Below, in pieces: positions 1 through 8,398 of a DNA stretch of 64,000 nucleotides. The DNA lies in the NCBI GenBank assembly GCA_029259935.1, contig JAJDEH010000196.1, forward strand, positions 13,681 to 77,680, given 5' to 3'. A program made the position numbers and the translations under genes. The notes under the pieces were generated by a model. The model had not been told where the DNA came from. It was given only the letters and a program-made list of their open reading frames with translations, and made no database searches. Numbering within the stretch: the stretch's first letter is position 1; each line of letters begins with the position of its first letter. Origin of the DNA: Planctomycetota bacterium. Its GTDB lineage: Bacteria > Planctomycetota > Planctomycetia > Pirellulales > Pirellulaceae.

Positions 1-1119
1 CGCGGTTACGGTTTGGGCCACGGTTGGCTTGGTCTGCACGGCCACGGCTGGATGAAGTCGATGTTCCACCCCGGAAATTGCAATGCTCTTTGCGGCGACG
101 TGGCGTGCGTGACGGCCGGCAATCCTCGGTGCGGATGGTTCGGTGGCGTAAAAGGCCTGATCATGAATCGGGACAACGAGGATCACTACCACTTCAGCTT
201 TGGCAGCGGCTTCCAATCGCTGCAACTGCTGGACACGCGTGATGCCGAGATGGACTACTCCGCTGGTGCCGAAGCTCACTTCGGCCGCTACTTTTGCTGC
301 GGCCGCAAAGCTTGGGAAGTGCGCTACTGGGGAATCTACCCTGAACAACAAGAGAGCGTCATCACCTCGGCGCAAGTCGTCGGCAACTTGGACGCGATCT
401 TAAACTTCGACCAGTTGGAAATCGGCGGCCTGGGAGTCGAAAACTGGGTCAACAACGCGGATGCCCATCGCGTTCGCCGGCAATTCCAGTTCAACAACGC
501 CGAGTTTAACATCATCAACTATGCTGGCTGTGCGGGCTACGGTTGCTGTGGGCAACAACGGTTCCACGTCAACTGGGGTTACGGCTTCCGCCTGTTCATC
601 TTCAACGAGGATTTGGAATTCGCCGCTCGTGACGCCGGGTCGGGCGTGGCCTTCGTTGGTGGTGAAGACCAAGTGACGTACAACGTGGAAACCGACAACC
701 ACCTGTTCGGTTTCCAAGGCTCCTGCGACATGAAGTACAACATCACGTGCAAATTGGCACTGACCATGAACACCAAAGTCGGCTTGTTCGCCAACTATAT
801 CGAACACAAGTCGCGAATTCACGCCAACGGTCGCGACGCGGTCATCGACAATGGTCCGAACTTGGGCCGAAGTTGGAACGTTGCTTCCAGCAAGGATGAC
901 GTGGCCTTCCTAGGCGAAATTAATATGGGGCTCGACTACCAGCTTTCCTGCCGCTGGAGCCTGAACGCGGGCTACCGGGCCATGGCGATCGCCGGTGTCG
1001 CGCTGCCAAGTGAGCAGATTCCCAGCGACTTACGAGGCATCGATGACGCCCTGTTCATCGATTCCAACGGCAGCCTGATTCTGCACGGTGCCTACTTTGG
1101 CGCCGAGTACAACTACTAA
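1..1119 (+). CDS. BBP7-family outer-membrane beta-barrel protein (5' partial)
   Basis: The reading frame is open from the first base of the window, so the true start and signal peptide lie upstream. The visible 372 codons are rich in Gly, Tyr, Phe, Asn and aromatic-alternating strands. They end in a tyrosine/asparagine-rich strand (AEYNY), as beta-barrel outer-membrane proteins do. Repeated Cys pairs (CC at two places) and the overall pattern fit the planctomycete BBP7 family, putative porin-like barrels of the outer membrane with no proven substrate. A strong intrinsic terminator follows 51 bp after the stop. The family call rests on recognising the pattern; no alignment was run. Confidence 0.75.
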   Translation, partial: RGYGLGHGWLGLHGHGWMKSMFHPGNCNALCGDVACVTAGNPRCGWFGGVKGLIMNRDNEDHYHFSFGSGFQSLQLLDTRDAEMDYSAGAEAHFGRYFCCGRKAWEVRYWGIYPEQQESVITSAQVVGNLDAILNFDQLEIGGLGVENWVNNADAHRVRRQFQFNNAEFNIINYAGCAGYGCCGQQRFHVNWGYGFRLFIFNEDLEFAARDAGSGVAFVGGEDQVTYNVETDNHLFGFQGSCDMKYNITCKLALTMNTKVGLFANYIEHKSRIHANGRDAVIDNGPNLGRSWNVASSKDDVAFLGEINMGLDYQLSCRWSLNAGYRAMAIAGVALPSEQIPSDLRGIDDALFIDSNGSLILHGAYFGAEYNY

Positions 1120-1170
1120 ATAATTGAAATCCGAAAGCTGGCTCGCCTGGGCCAGCCCGCGGACAACTCT

Positions 1171-1206
1171 AACCCCGAGCCGTCATTCGCCGGCTCGGGG
1201 TTTTTT
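1171..1206 (+). terminator. Rho-independent terminator of the barrel gene
   Basis: A perfect 10-bp GC-rich stem (1173-1182 with 1191-1200), an 8-nt loop and six Ts at 1201-1206 follow the barrel gene. The stop codon of the convergent gene on the other strand (1183-1185) lies in the loop, so the two convergent genes share this 3' region. Confidence 0.9.
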
Positions 1207-1515
1207 CGTTAGTTCTTCCGAAAACACGGAGCTAACGACACCGTCGAAATGGTGGGCAACCAGCGAAGCCATCTTGTCCGCCGTTGATTCCAATTTGGTT
1301 TGGACGGCTGCTCGGCGCTGCTCGGCGGGCGGTAGTTTGCTGGCGTCCCAAAAGTCCAACCCGGCAAACCAACTTTTGTGAGCGGGGGCAGGCTGGTTGG
1401 ATGTATCCGAATGCGTTGCAGCGTGCCCTGATGCCGCCAACAAAACCCAGGCTGCTAGCGCGATGCCCAGCGTCTCGATAATTGCCGCGTTGAATAGCAG
1501 TCGTAATGTCTTCAT
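1183..1515 (-). CDS. Small exported or membrane-anchored protein of unknown function
   Basis: 110 residues. The N-terminus has a basic start (MKTLR), a hydrophobic stretch around residues 6-28 and a possible Ala-x-Ala type cleavage region near ASGHAATHS. The rest is a charged helical tail of about 75 residues. GGAG lies 8-11 nt before the ATG, supporting this start. No family is recognised. The gene is convergent with the barrel gene, and its stop lies inside the loop of that gene's terminator. It could be a chance frame, but the ribosome site and signal sequence argue for a real gene. Confidence 0.55.
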   Translation of the reverse strand: MKTLRLLFNAAIIETLGIALAAWVLLAASGHAATHSDTSNQPAPAHKSWFAGLDFWDASKLPPAEQRRAAVQTKLESTADKMASLVAHHFDGVVSSVFSEELTKKPRAGE

Positions 1516-1865
1516 CCATTCGCTCCATCTTGAATGACGTAAAAGTCGTCGCCAAAGTCAGTATCCGTCCGGTCCACATAATCCTAGGCAAGCCGTGTGC
1601 CGAACCGTCGCCTGGAGACCGCGAATCAACGTAACTAGTCGCGGCGGGAAGAGTTGAATCTTGAGCGGCCCCCCGTCGCCCGGCGGCGCCTGCTGGTAAC
1701 TGTTGCAAGACTGAGACGGCAATTCCAGTTTTGAGACTCCGCGATCGGAAAACCCGGCTGACTTTCGCTAACCGTCAAGGTCCGCCTGATTTTGCTGTCG
1801 CGCCGCGGATCTGGTAAGATAAGGGGCGTATCTTCCCGCCTCATTCCCTCTCCCACCCTCCGCCC
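1516..1865. other. Intergenic region between divergent genes
   Basis: 350 bp separating the small minus-strand gene from the DUF1549 gene. The only candidate signal seen is a weak plus-strand promoter, TTGCTG at 1792-1797 and TAAGAT at 1815-1820 with 17-bp spacing. Reading frames here are short and arginine-rich shadows. No hairpin terminator or RNA gene is recognised. Confidence 0.4.
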
Positions 1866-4088
1866 GTGATTGCTTACTGCCTCAAATCGTCAGCGCGTCC
1901 GACCTTCACATTGTTCTGCTTTGTGCTGAGCTTCAGCGCGTGCAGCTTGTCGTTCCGTATCGCCCGTGCCGAGCCATCCATCAGCTTCGAATTGGATGTA
2001 CAGCCGATCCTCACGGCGCGTGGATGTAATCAAGGGGCATGCCATGGCAAGCAGAATGGCCAGAACGGTTTTCAACTTTCGCTGCTGGGATTCGATTCCG
2101 ATTTCGATTTCGCGGCGCTGACGAAAGAAGGCCGCGGGCGACGAGTTTTCCCCGCCGCGCCGGAACGAAGTTTGTTGCTGCAAAAGCCCGCCGGAACCGT
2201 GCCGCACGGCGGCGGGGTTCGATTGGAAATTGGCGGAGATGATTATGAAACGGTTCGGCAGTGGATCATTGCCGGCGCGCCGCGACGAATCGAGGGCGAG
2301 CCGACTCTACAGCGCGTCGAGATCAAGCCGACGGAACTGCTGATGAAGCCGGGCCAGCAACAGCCACTCAACGTGACCGCGTTCTATTCCGATGGCACGA
2401 CGCGCGATGTAACAGGCCGTTCAAACTACCAGTCGAACGAAAGCGCGATCGTCTCGGTCGACGAGCAAGGAAACATGACGGCCGGACCGCTTCCCAGCGA
2501 AACGGCCATTATGGCTCGATACATGTACCATATCGGCGTATGCAACGTGGCCATTCCGTTGGAAGGCGAGGTGGCGGATGAGGTCTACGAAAAACTTCCC
2601 CGGCATAACTTCATTGACGATTTGGTGTGGAAAAAACTGAAGTCGCTCCGGATTACGCCTTCGGCACCGGTCGACGACGCCAAGCTGATCCGTCGGCTTT
2701 ACATCGACATCGTGGGGCGTTTGCCCACGCCCGACGAAGTGAAAATCTATTTGGCCGATCAAGAGCCGGAAAAACGCGCGCGGCTGATTGAGTCGCTGCT
2801 CGAACTTCCCGAGTATGCCGACCACTGGGCCAACAAATGGGTCGATCTGCTGCGACCGAATCCGTACCGCGTGGGCATCAAAGCGGTCTTCAATTACGAC
2901 AATTGGATCCGTGAACAGTTTCGCCAAAATCGTCCTTATGACCAGTTCGTGCGTGACTTGCTCACCGCGCAAGGAAGTACTTGGGAAAACGGCGCGGTGA
3001 CCTTGTTCCGCGATCGGCGTACGCCCGACGAAAGGACGACGCTTGTCAGCCAACTGTTCCTTGGTATTCGTTTGGAATGCGCCAAGTGCCACCATCATCC
3101 CTTCGAGAAATGGGCACAAGAAGACTTTTATAGTTTCGCCGCGTACTTCGCGCGAGTGGGTCGCAAGGGAGTCGGCCTTTCACCACCGATTTCCGGCGGT
3201 GAAGAGATTTTTATCACCGTTGGCAAGGGCAGCGTTTCGCATCCGGTCACGGGAGAGGTGTTGCCGCCTCGTCCACTGTTTGGAACCGCTCCGCCCGCCG
3301 AGGAAACTGACGATTGGCGGGAAGCCCTCGCGGCTTGGATCACGGACGATGACAACGAGTATTTCGCCCAAGTTCAAGTCAATCGCATCTGGGCCGATTT
3401 GATGGGGCGTGGCCTGGTCGATCCGGTGGATGACCTGCGGGCCACGAACCCACCCACCAACGGCCCCTTGCTGGAGGCGGTGGCGGCTCGGTTTCGTGAG
3501 CAGAAGTATGACCTTAAGCAGCTTATTCGCACCATCACCAGTTCGTATGTTTATGGTCTCAGTTCGATTCCCAACGAACGAAATATTGCCGACTTGCGAA
3601 ATTATTCGCGGCACTATCGTCAGCGGTTGCGGGCGGAAGTCTTGCATGATGCCGTTTGTGACATCACCGGAGTGCCCAGCAAATTCTCGGCCATGCCGCA
3701 AGGTGCCCGAGCTAATCAGATCTGGACGCATCGTGTCGAGTCATTGTTTCTGGACACCTTTGGCCGTCCCGACCCGAATAAGGATCCTCCCTGCGAGCGG
3801 ACGCCCGAATCGACCGTCACGCAAACGTTGCACCTGATGAACGATTCGGCGGTGAACACCAAAGTGACGAGCGACCAAGGTCGCGCGGCGAAACTGGCGG
3901 CCAGTGAGACTCCGGTGGACGAAATCTTGAATGAGCTGTATTTGTCCATCTATGCTCGATATCCTGACGAAGCGGAGCTGCAGTTTGCTCGCGGATTGTA
4001 CGAAGTAGAGGGGACGTCGCGACGTCGAGCGACCGAAGATTTAATGTGGGCGCTGTTGAACACGCCCGAGTTCTTGTTCAAAGACTGA
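1866..4088 (+). CDS. DUF1549/DUF1553 exported protein with cytochrome-like motif and Ig-like domain
   Basis: 740 residues starting at GTG. A signal sequence (residues about 1-35) leads into a planctomycete-type cytochrome-like region with C54-x4-C59-H60. A bacterial Ig-like (Big_2) domain lies around 130-235 (FYSDGTTRDVTG). DUF1549 spans about 250-450 with a second CAKCHHHP haem-like motif, and DUF1553 spans about 480-735. These large surface proteins are abundant in planctomycetes; their biochemical role is not established, though c-type haem binding is suggested. The gene sits 73 bp upstream of a DUF1501 gene and then a PPC gene, a familiar trio. Confidence 0.85.
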   Translation: MIAYCLKSSARPTFTLFCFVLSFSACSLSFRIARAEPSISFELDVQPILTARGCNQGACHGKQNGQNGFQLSLLGFDSDFDFAALTKEGRGRRVFPAAPERSLLLQKPAGTVPHGGGVRLEIGGDDYETVRQWIIAGAPRRIEGEPTLQRVEIKPTELLMKPGQQQPLNVTAFYSDGTTRDVTGRSNYQSNESAIVSVDEQGNMTAGPLPSETAIMARYMYHIGVCNVAIPLEGEVADEVYEKLPRHNFIDDLVWKKLKSLRITPSAPVDDAKLIRRLYIDIVGRLPTPDEVKIYLADQEPEKRARLIESLLELPEYADHWANKWVDLLRPNPYRVGIKAVFNYDNWIREQFRQNRPYDQFVRDLLTAQGSTWENGAVTLFRDRRTPDERTTLVSQLFLGIRLECAKCHHHPFEKWAQEDFYSFAAYFARVGRKGVGLSPPISGGEEIFITVGKGSVSHPVTGEVLPPRPLFGTAPPAEETDDWREALAAWITDDDNEYFAQVQVNRIWADLMGRGLVDPVDDLRATNPPTNGPLLEAVAARFREQKYDLKQLIRTITSSYVYGLSSIPNERNIADLRNYSRHYRQRLRAEVLHDAVCDITGVPSKFSAMPQGARANQIWTHRVESLFLDTFGRPDPNKDPPCERTPESTVTQTLHLMNDSAVNTKVTSDQGRAAKLAASETPVDEILNELYLSIYARYPDEAELQFARGLYEVEGTSRRRATEDLMWALLNTPEFLFKD

Positions 4089-4161
4089 TAAGGCAATGCC
4101 TCGGACTCATTCGGGCTAACGCTCGCAAGGTGTCGGCAAGATAGACGGAGATCTAGCAACC

Positions 4162-5487
4162 ATGAATATTCGAACCAACTGCGAAGGGGTCACCCGCCGC
4201 GACTGTCTTCAACTGGGCCTGGGCGGACTTGTCGGCGGCGGCTTGGTGGGCGCGTTGCGAGCCACTGCCGGCGAAACCTCAAAGCAAAATGGTCGCCAAG
4301 CAACCGGCTGTATTTTGATTTGGATGGACGGCGGACCCACCCACTATGAAACCTTCGATCCCAAACCGGACGCGCCGGTCGAAATTCGCGGCGAGTTTGA
4401 ACCGATCGCGACCAAGCTGCCGGGCGTTCATTATTCTCATCATATGAAGCGGTTGGCTTCGATCGCCGACAAGACGACGGTCATTCGGTCGATCCGGCAC
4501 AACCAAGGCAACCACGGCGCGGGCAATCACTACATGATGACGGGCGCGCCGCCACGGATTCCCGTGGGATGCGGAGCCTTTGTCAGTTTCCATCCTAGTA
4601 TGGGATCGACCGTCGCCCATCAGCTTGGCGCGCCGAATGGCTTGCCCCCTTATTTCTCGATGCCCAGGATGTCGCGCAGCGGCGGCCCGCACTTTTTGGG
4701 ACAAAAATTCGCGCCGTTCGTGGTGTCCGACGACCCCAACAGTTCTCGGTTTCGCGTCCGCGACGTGGCATTGCCGGCCGGCTTGGAGAATGACCGGTTC
4801 CTGGATCGTAAAGATATCAGGCGGCAAGTCGATCGAATGATGCGAATCAATGAAAAGTCCGCTGGCGATCCCGTCGTTTCCGTTGACGAGTTCTATCAGC
4901 AGGGCTATCAACTGATTACCTCGAAGGAAGCACAAGCCGCGTTCGATATTCACAGCGAGCCCGATCAACTACGCGATCGCTATGGCCGTAATAGCTTTGG
5001 CCAGCGGGCGCTGTTGGCGCGGCGTTTGGTCGCCGGGGGCGTACCATTTGTCACGCTGTATGATGGCGGCTGGGATCATCACACGAACATCTTTAGCAGC
5101 TTGAACAAACGCCTGCCCAGCTTTGAATCGTCGATCGCCGCACTGATCGAAGATCTAGACGAACGTGGCATGCTGGAAACGACGATGGTCATCGCCCTGG
5201 GAGAATTTGGCCGGACGCCCAAAGTGAACGCCCGTGGCGGCCGCGACCACTGGTCGAACGCGATGAGCGTGCTGTTTGCCGGCGGTGGGACCAAGGGCGG
5301 ACAGATTATTGGTGCCACCGACCGCAACGGCTACTCCGCCTCGGAACGTGTTCTTTCGCCAGAGAGTTTCGTCTCGACCGTCTATGCCAAGCTGGGAATT
5401 GCTCCCGGACAGATTCTGCACACGCCAGAGGGTCGTCCCGCCCGCCTGGTAAGTGAGCCCAATCCAATTCGCGAATTGATGTCGTGA
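4162..5487 (+). CDS. DUF1501 protein with Tat signal
   Basis: 441 residues. The N-terminus carries a twin-arginine signal (TRRDCLQLGLGG) followed by a glycine-rich hydrophobic stretch. The body follows the DUF1501 pattern: an early WMDGGPTHYETFDPKP segment and late GEFGRTPKVN and GRDHW motifs, typical of a fold related to alkaline phosphatases and sulfatases. The export route implies folding before export. It is probably co-transcribed with the preceding DUF1549/1553 gene, with which DUF1501 proteins are paired throughout planctomycetes. The substrate is unknown. GGAG lies 13 nt before the ATG. Confidence 0.87.
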   Translation: MNIRTNCEGVTRRDCLQLGLGGLVGGGLVGALRATAGETSKQNGRQATGCILIWMDGGPTHYETFDPKPDAPVEIRGEFEPIATKLPGVHYSHHMKRLASIADKTTVIRSIRHNQGNHGAGNHYMMTGAPPRIPVGCGAFVSFHPSMGSTVAHQLGAPNGLPPYFSMPRMSRSGGPHFLGQKFAPFVVSDDPNSSRFRVRDVALPAGLENDRFLDRKDIRRQVDRMMRINEKSAGDPVVSVDEFYQQGYQLITSKEAQAAFDIHSEPDQLRDRYGRNSFGQRALLARRLVAGGVPFVTLYDGGWDHHTNIFSSLNKRLPSFESSIAALIEDLDERGMLETTMVIALGEFGRTPKVNARGGRDHWSNAMSVLFAGGGTKGGQIIGATDRNGYSASERVLSPESFVSTVYAKLGIAPGQILHTPEGRPARLVSEPNPIRELMS

Positions 5488-5559
5488 TGACTCCGGCAAG
5501 GCAGCCCGCCCCGTTGAACCCTCTTTAGCCGAGCCGGTGGCTTGTCGTGAGTTAAGCGA

Positions 5560-7176
5560 ATGAACAAATTGCGTCCCTCCATCGCGATCACACTCTTCCT
5601 GTTCTGTCAGATCGTCTCCACCGCTGTCGCGGCTCCGCCGCAGTTGAAACACTTGCTTCCTTCAGGTGCAGCTCGTGGAAAAACGGTCGAAGTGACCGCG
5701 ATCGGCACCTTTCCCAAGTGGCCTGTCAAAGTGTGGGTCGACCGCCAGGGTGTGCAAGTTGAAGCGGCCGAGGCTAAAGGCAAATTGAAGGTGACCGTCG
5801 ACCCGAAGGCGGATGTTGGTGTTTACAGGATTCGAGTGCACGACGATCAGGGTGCCAGTGCGTTGCGGCCGTTGCTGGTCGGTTCGCTGCCCGAAGCGCT
5901 CGAGAAAGAACCGAATGACACCTTGCAACAGCCGCAAGTTATAGAGCAGCCGGCAACGGTGAATGGCAAGCTGGCCAAAGCGGGCGATGTCGACGCTTAT
6001 TCCGTCGAACTGCGCCGCGGTCAGACGCTGGTCGCCGCCATGGATGCCAACCGCTGGCTGGGATCGCCGATGGACGGTGTCTTGCAAATCTGTAACACCG
6101 ACGGATTCGTGTTGGCGCAAAACGACGACGGGCGGGGTATCGATCCCCTGGTCGTCTTTCAAGTACCTCGCGACGGCACGTACCTTATCCGGACGTTCGC
6201 CTTTCCGCTGACTCCGAACAGCTCGATACGTTTTGCCGGGGGTGATGACTTTGTTTATCGGCTGACGGTCACCACGGGTGCTTTCGTCGACCACGCGTTT
6301 CCGTTGGCCCTTGCGGACGGCTCGTCCACGAAGCCCAAACTGAAACTCCACGGCTGGAACATTCCGCCGGACCTTCAAGAGATGGCGCAACCGACGGTCG
6401 CGGACCATTCGGCGGTGATGCTGGGGGGCCCGCAATTCGCCAGCACGCTGCGGTTGCCAATTCAAAAGCTTCCTTTGGTGGTCGCCGACGAACAGGCCGC
6501 CGCCCAACAACCGCAAGAGATCACTCTGCCTGTGGTCATATCGGGGCGGCTGGAGGCTGACCGGGATGAGGACACGTTTGGCTTTTCTGCCACCAAGGGA
6601 CAGAAGCTGGTGTTTCGGGCCGAAGCCAATTCGCTCGGGTACCCGACCGACCCGTTGCTTCGAATTCACGACGCCAACGGCAAGATGCTGAAAGAGATCG
6701 ACGACGTTTCGAAACAGCGCGATTGCAAGTTGGATTTCACGGTACCGGCCGACGGCGCGTATCGCCTGTCGATTCAAAACCGTTTTCGCAGCGGTGGCTT
6801 CCGGCACGTCTATCGTTTGACCGTCCAGGTTGCCCAGCCCGACTTTCAGTTAACGTTGGCCGCCGGCGAATTCATTGCCACGGTCGGTAAGCCGCTGGAG
6901 ATCCCCATCACCATCAATCGGCAGCACGGCTACAACCAAGAGATTGAAATCTCGGCCGTTGGTCTGCCAGAAGGCGTTACCGCGACAACGGTCAAATCCG
7001 CCGCCAAGGGCGACACGGCGAAGTCGGTCAAGTTAGTGGTCAATGCCACGGCGCCGCACGAGGGCGCGCCATTCCGCATTGAAGGGAAAGCGGCTGAAAA
7101 CGCAAGCCACGAAGCGACATTTACTTCTGTTGGCGAAAGCCATCACGAGCCTTGGCTGACCGTGCGTGCTCCCTAG
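5560..7176 (+). CDS. Exported protein with PPC (pre-peptidase C-terminal) domains
   Basis: 538 residues with a signal peptide (about 1-25, ending near TAVAA). Two PPC-like beta-sandwich domains are visible, around residues 115-230 (EKEPNDTLQQPQ to YRLTV) and 320-420 (GRLEADRDEDTFGF to YRLTVQVA). Further Ig-like strands follow and no protease domain is seen. Such proteins accompany DUF1501/DUF1549 genes, as here, and probably act outside the cytoplasm in binding or adhesion. The TAG stop codon lies inside an interspersed repeat that recurs at 17466-17486. Confidence 0.75.
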   Translation: MNKLRPSIAITLFLFCQIVSTAVAAPPQLKHLLPSGAARGKTVEVTAIGTFPKWPVKVWVDRQGVQVEAAEAKGKLKVTVDPKADVGVYRIRVHDDQGASALRPLLVGSLPEALEKEPNDTLQQPQVIEQPATVNGKLAKAGDVDAYSVELRRGQTLVAAMDANRWLGSPMDGVLQICNTDGFVLAQNDDGRGIDPLVVFQVPRDGTYLIRTFAFPLTPNSSIRFAGGDDFVYRLTVTTGAFVDHAFPLALADGSSTKPKLKLHGWNIPPDLQEMAQPTVADHSAVMLGGPQFASTLRLPIQKLPLVVADEQAAAQQPQEITLPVVISGRLEADRDEDTFGFSATKGQKLVFRAEANSLGYPTDPLLRIHDANGKMLKEIDDVSKQRDCKLDFTVPADGAYRLSIQNRFRSGGFRHVYRLTVQVAQPDFQLTLAAGEFIATVGKPLEIPITINRQHGYNQEIEISAVGLPEGVTATTVKSAAKGDTAKSVKLVVNATAPHEGAPFRIEGKAAENASHEATFTSVGESHHEPWLTVRAP

Positions 7177-7320
7177 CAGCCTGTTGAAAAACCGATTGTG
7201 TAGGCCGGATCAAGCGAAGCGCTGCTCCGGCAGCCCTCAGGTTTCTTGAAATCCGGGATGCCGGAATATCGTCGCTTCGCTCCTCGGTCCGGCCTACTCA
7301 TTCTTCAACAGACTGTTAAC
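7172..7320. repeat. Palindromic MITE-like element with terminal inverted repeats
   Basis: About 149 bp. The ends are imperfect inverted repeats: 7173-7191 against 7301-7319, 15 of 19 positions matching. Inside are a perfect 10-bp pair (7200-7209 with 7288-7297) and an 8-bp pair (7214-7221 with 7273-7280), so the whole can fold as one long hairpin. The left end contains the TAG stop of the PPC gene. The first 21 bp recur exactly, inverted, at 17466-17486. No transposase is encoded. Confidence 0.75.
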
Positions 7321-7380
7321 CGGTGGTGCGCCGAGAACCGCCTCACTGTCAGCACATTTGGTCTCTGTCACGCGTTCATC

Positions 7381-7389
7381 TGCTATACT
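7381..7389 (+). promoter_or_regulatory. Candidate extended -10 promoter element
   Basis: TGCTATACT matches the extended -10 pattern TGnTATAMT and lies 73 bp before the esterase ATG. No good -35 is seen at normal spacing. Confidence 0.3.
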
Positions 7390-7461
7390 TGCTTGAGGGT
7401 TGAAGTCTCGGGAAACGCAGCGTGACGCTCGACGATTCGTTGGTCTGGTGAGAGGAAGCAA

Positions 7462-8373
7462 ATGTATCTTTCCTTACTCTTGACAGTTGCTTTGTCGGCA
7501 AATGCGAAGTCATTGGAGCCTGGCGTGCAGACGCGGAATCTGAAGGTCGACGGGATAGAACGCAGCTATCTTGTCTACATGCCGGCGAAGAAACCGGCAG
7601 GCAAATCGTGGCCGGTCGTTTTGGCGTTTCATGGCGGGGCGACTAATGCCGACGTGATGATGCGCTCGACGGGGTTGAATGACAAAGCTGACAAAGAGGG
7701 ATTCTTAGTTGTTTATCCCAACGGAACGGGGCGCGTTGGTCGTATCTTGACGTTCAACGGAGGGAATTGCTGTGGCTATGCCCAGCGGAACAACATCGAC
7801 GATGTCAAGTTTGTCGACAAGATTCTGGATGATTTAGCCGCGTCGACGGACATGGATGAGAAACGCGTGTTTGCCACCGGGATTTCCAACGGGGCAATCA
7901 TCAGTTACCGGCTGGCATCGGAACTCTCTCACCGGATCGCAGCGATTGCTCCCGTGGCCGGGCCGATGGGGTCGAAGCAGTGCTCGCCAAAACACTCGGT
8001 GTCCGTTTGTCATTTTCATGGTACGGACGACCAGTTCGCGCCGCTCAAGGGTGGTCGCGGATCGAAAAGCCTATCGCAAACCGATTTCTACTCGGTCCAG
8101 CACTCCATTGACGCCTGGGTCAAAGCCAATCACTGTGAAGAGAAGCCCACGGTGACCAAGTTGCCGGTCAAAGTGAAGGATGGAACGAGCATCGAACGGC
8201 GAGTCCATGCGGGCGGACGCGACGGAGCGGAAGTCGTGCTGTATATGATTCACGGTGGCGGCCACACTTGGCCCGGACGGGAATTTCGCTTGCGTCGACT
8301 TGGAACATCGACCAAGAATCTGTCGGCCAACGACGTGATGTGGGAATTCTTCAAACGCCACGGCCGGCAATAG
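7462..8373 (+). CDS. Exported polyhydroxybutyrate depolymerase/feruloyl-esterase-like hydrolase
   Basis: 303 residues of the alpha/beta-hydrolase LpqC/CE1 type. It has a short signal-like N-terminus, an oxyanion region FHGGATN (57-63), a nucleophile elbow GISNG with Ser142, an acidic residue in HGTDDQFAP (near 200) and a catalytic His in HGGGHTWPG. The family cleaves ester bonds in polyesters or in plant-polymer feruloyl groups; the substrate here cannot be told. AGAGGAAG provides a clear ribosome site. It ends 25 bp before the TPR gene, so the two may be co-transcribed. Confidence 0.82.
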   Translation: MYLSLLLTVALSANAKSLEPGVQTRNLKVDGIERSYLVYMPAKKPAGKSWPVVLAFHGGATNADVMMRSTGLNDKADKEGFLVVYPNGTGRVGRILTFNGGNCCGYAQRNNIDDVKFVDKILDDLAASTDMDEKRVFATGISNGAIISYRLASELSHRIAAIAPVAGPMGSKQCSPKHSVSVCHFHGTDDQFAPLKGGRGSKSLSQTDFYSVQHSIDAWVKANHCEEKPTVTKLPVKVKDGTSIERRVHAGGRDGAEVVLYMIHGGGHTWPGREFRLRRLGTSTKNLSANDVMWEFFKRHGRQ

Positions 8374-8398
8374 GTACTCGAAAACAGAGAAGACGATC

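Noticed and set aside
5662..6807. 381-codon minus-strand frame
   Set aside because: Shadow of the PPC gene, rich in Arg/His as expected from the antisense of a GC-rich gene.
7172..7320. Insertion sequence
   Set aside because: Inverted ends are present but there is no transposase or room for one; at most a non-autonomous element.
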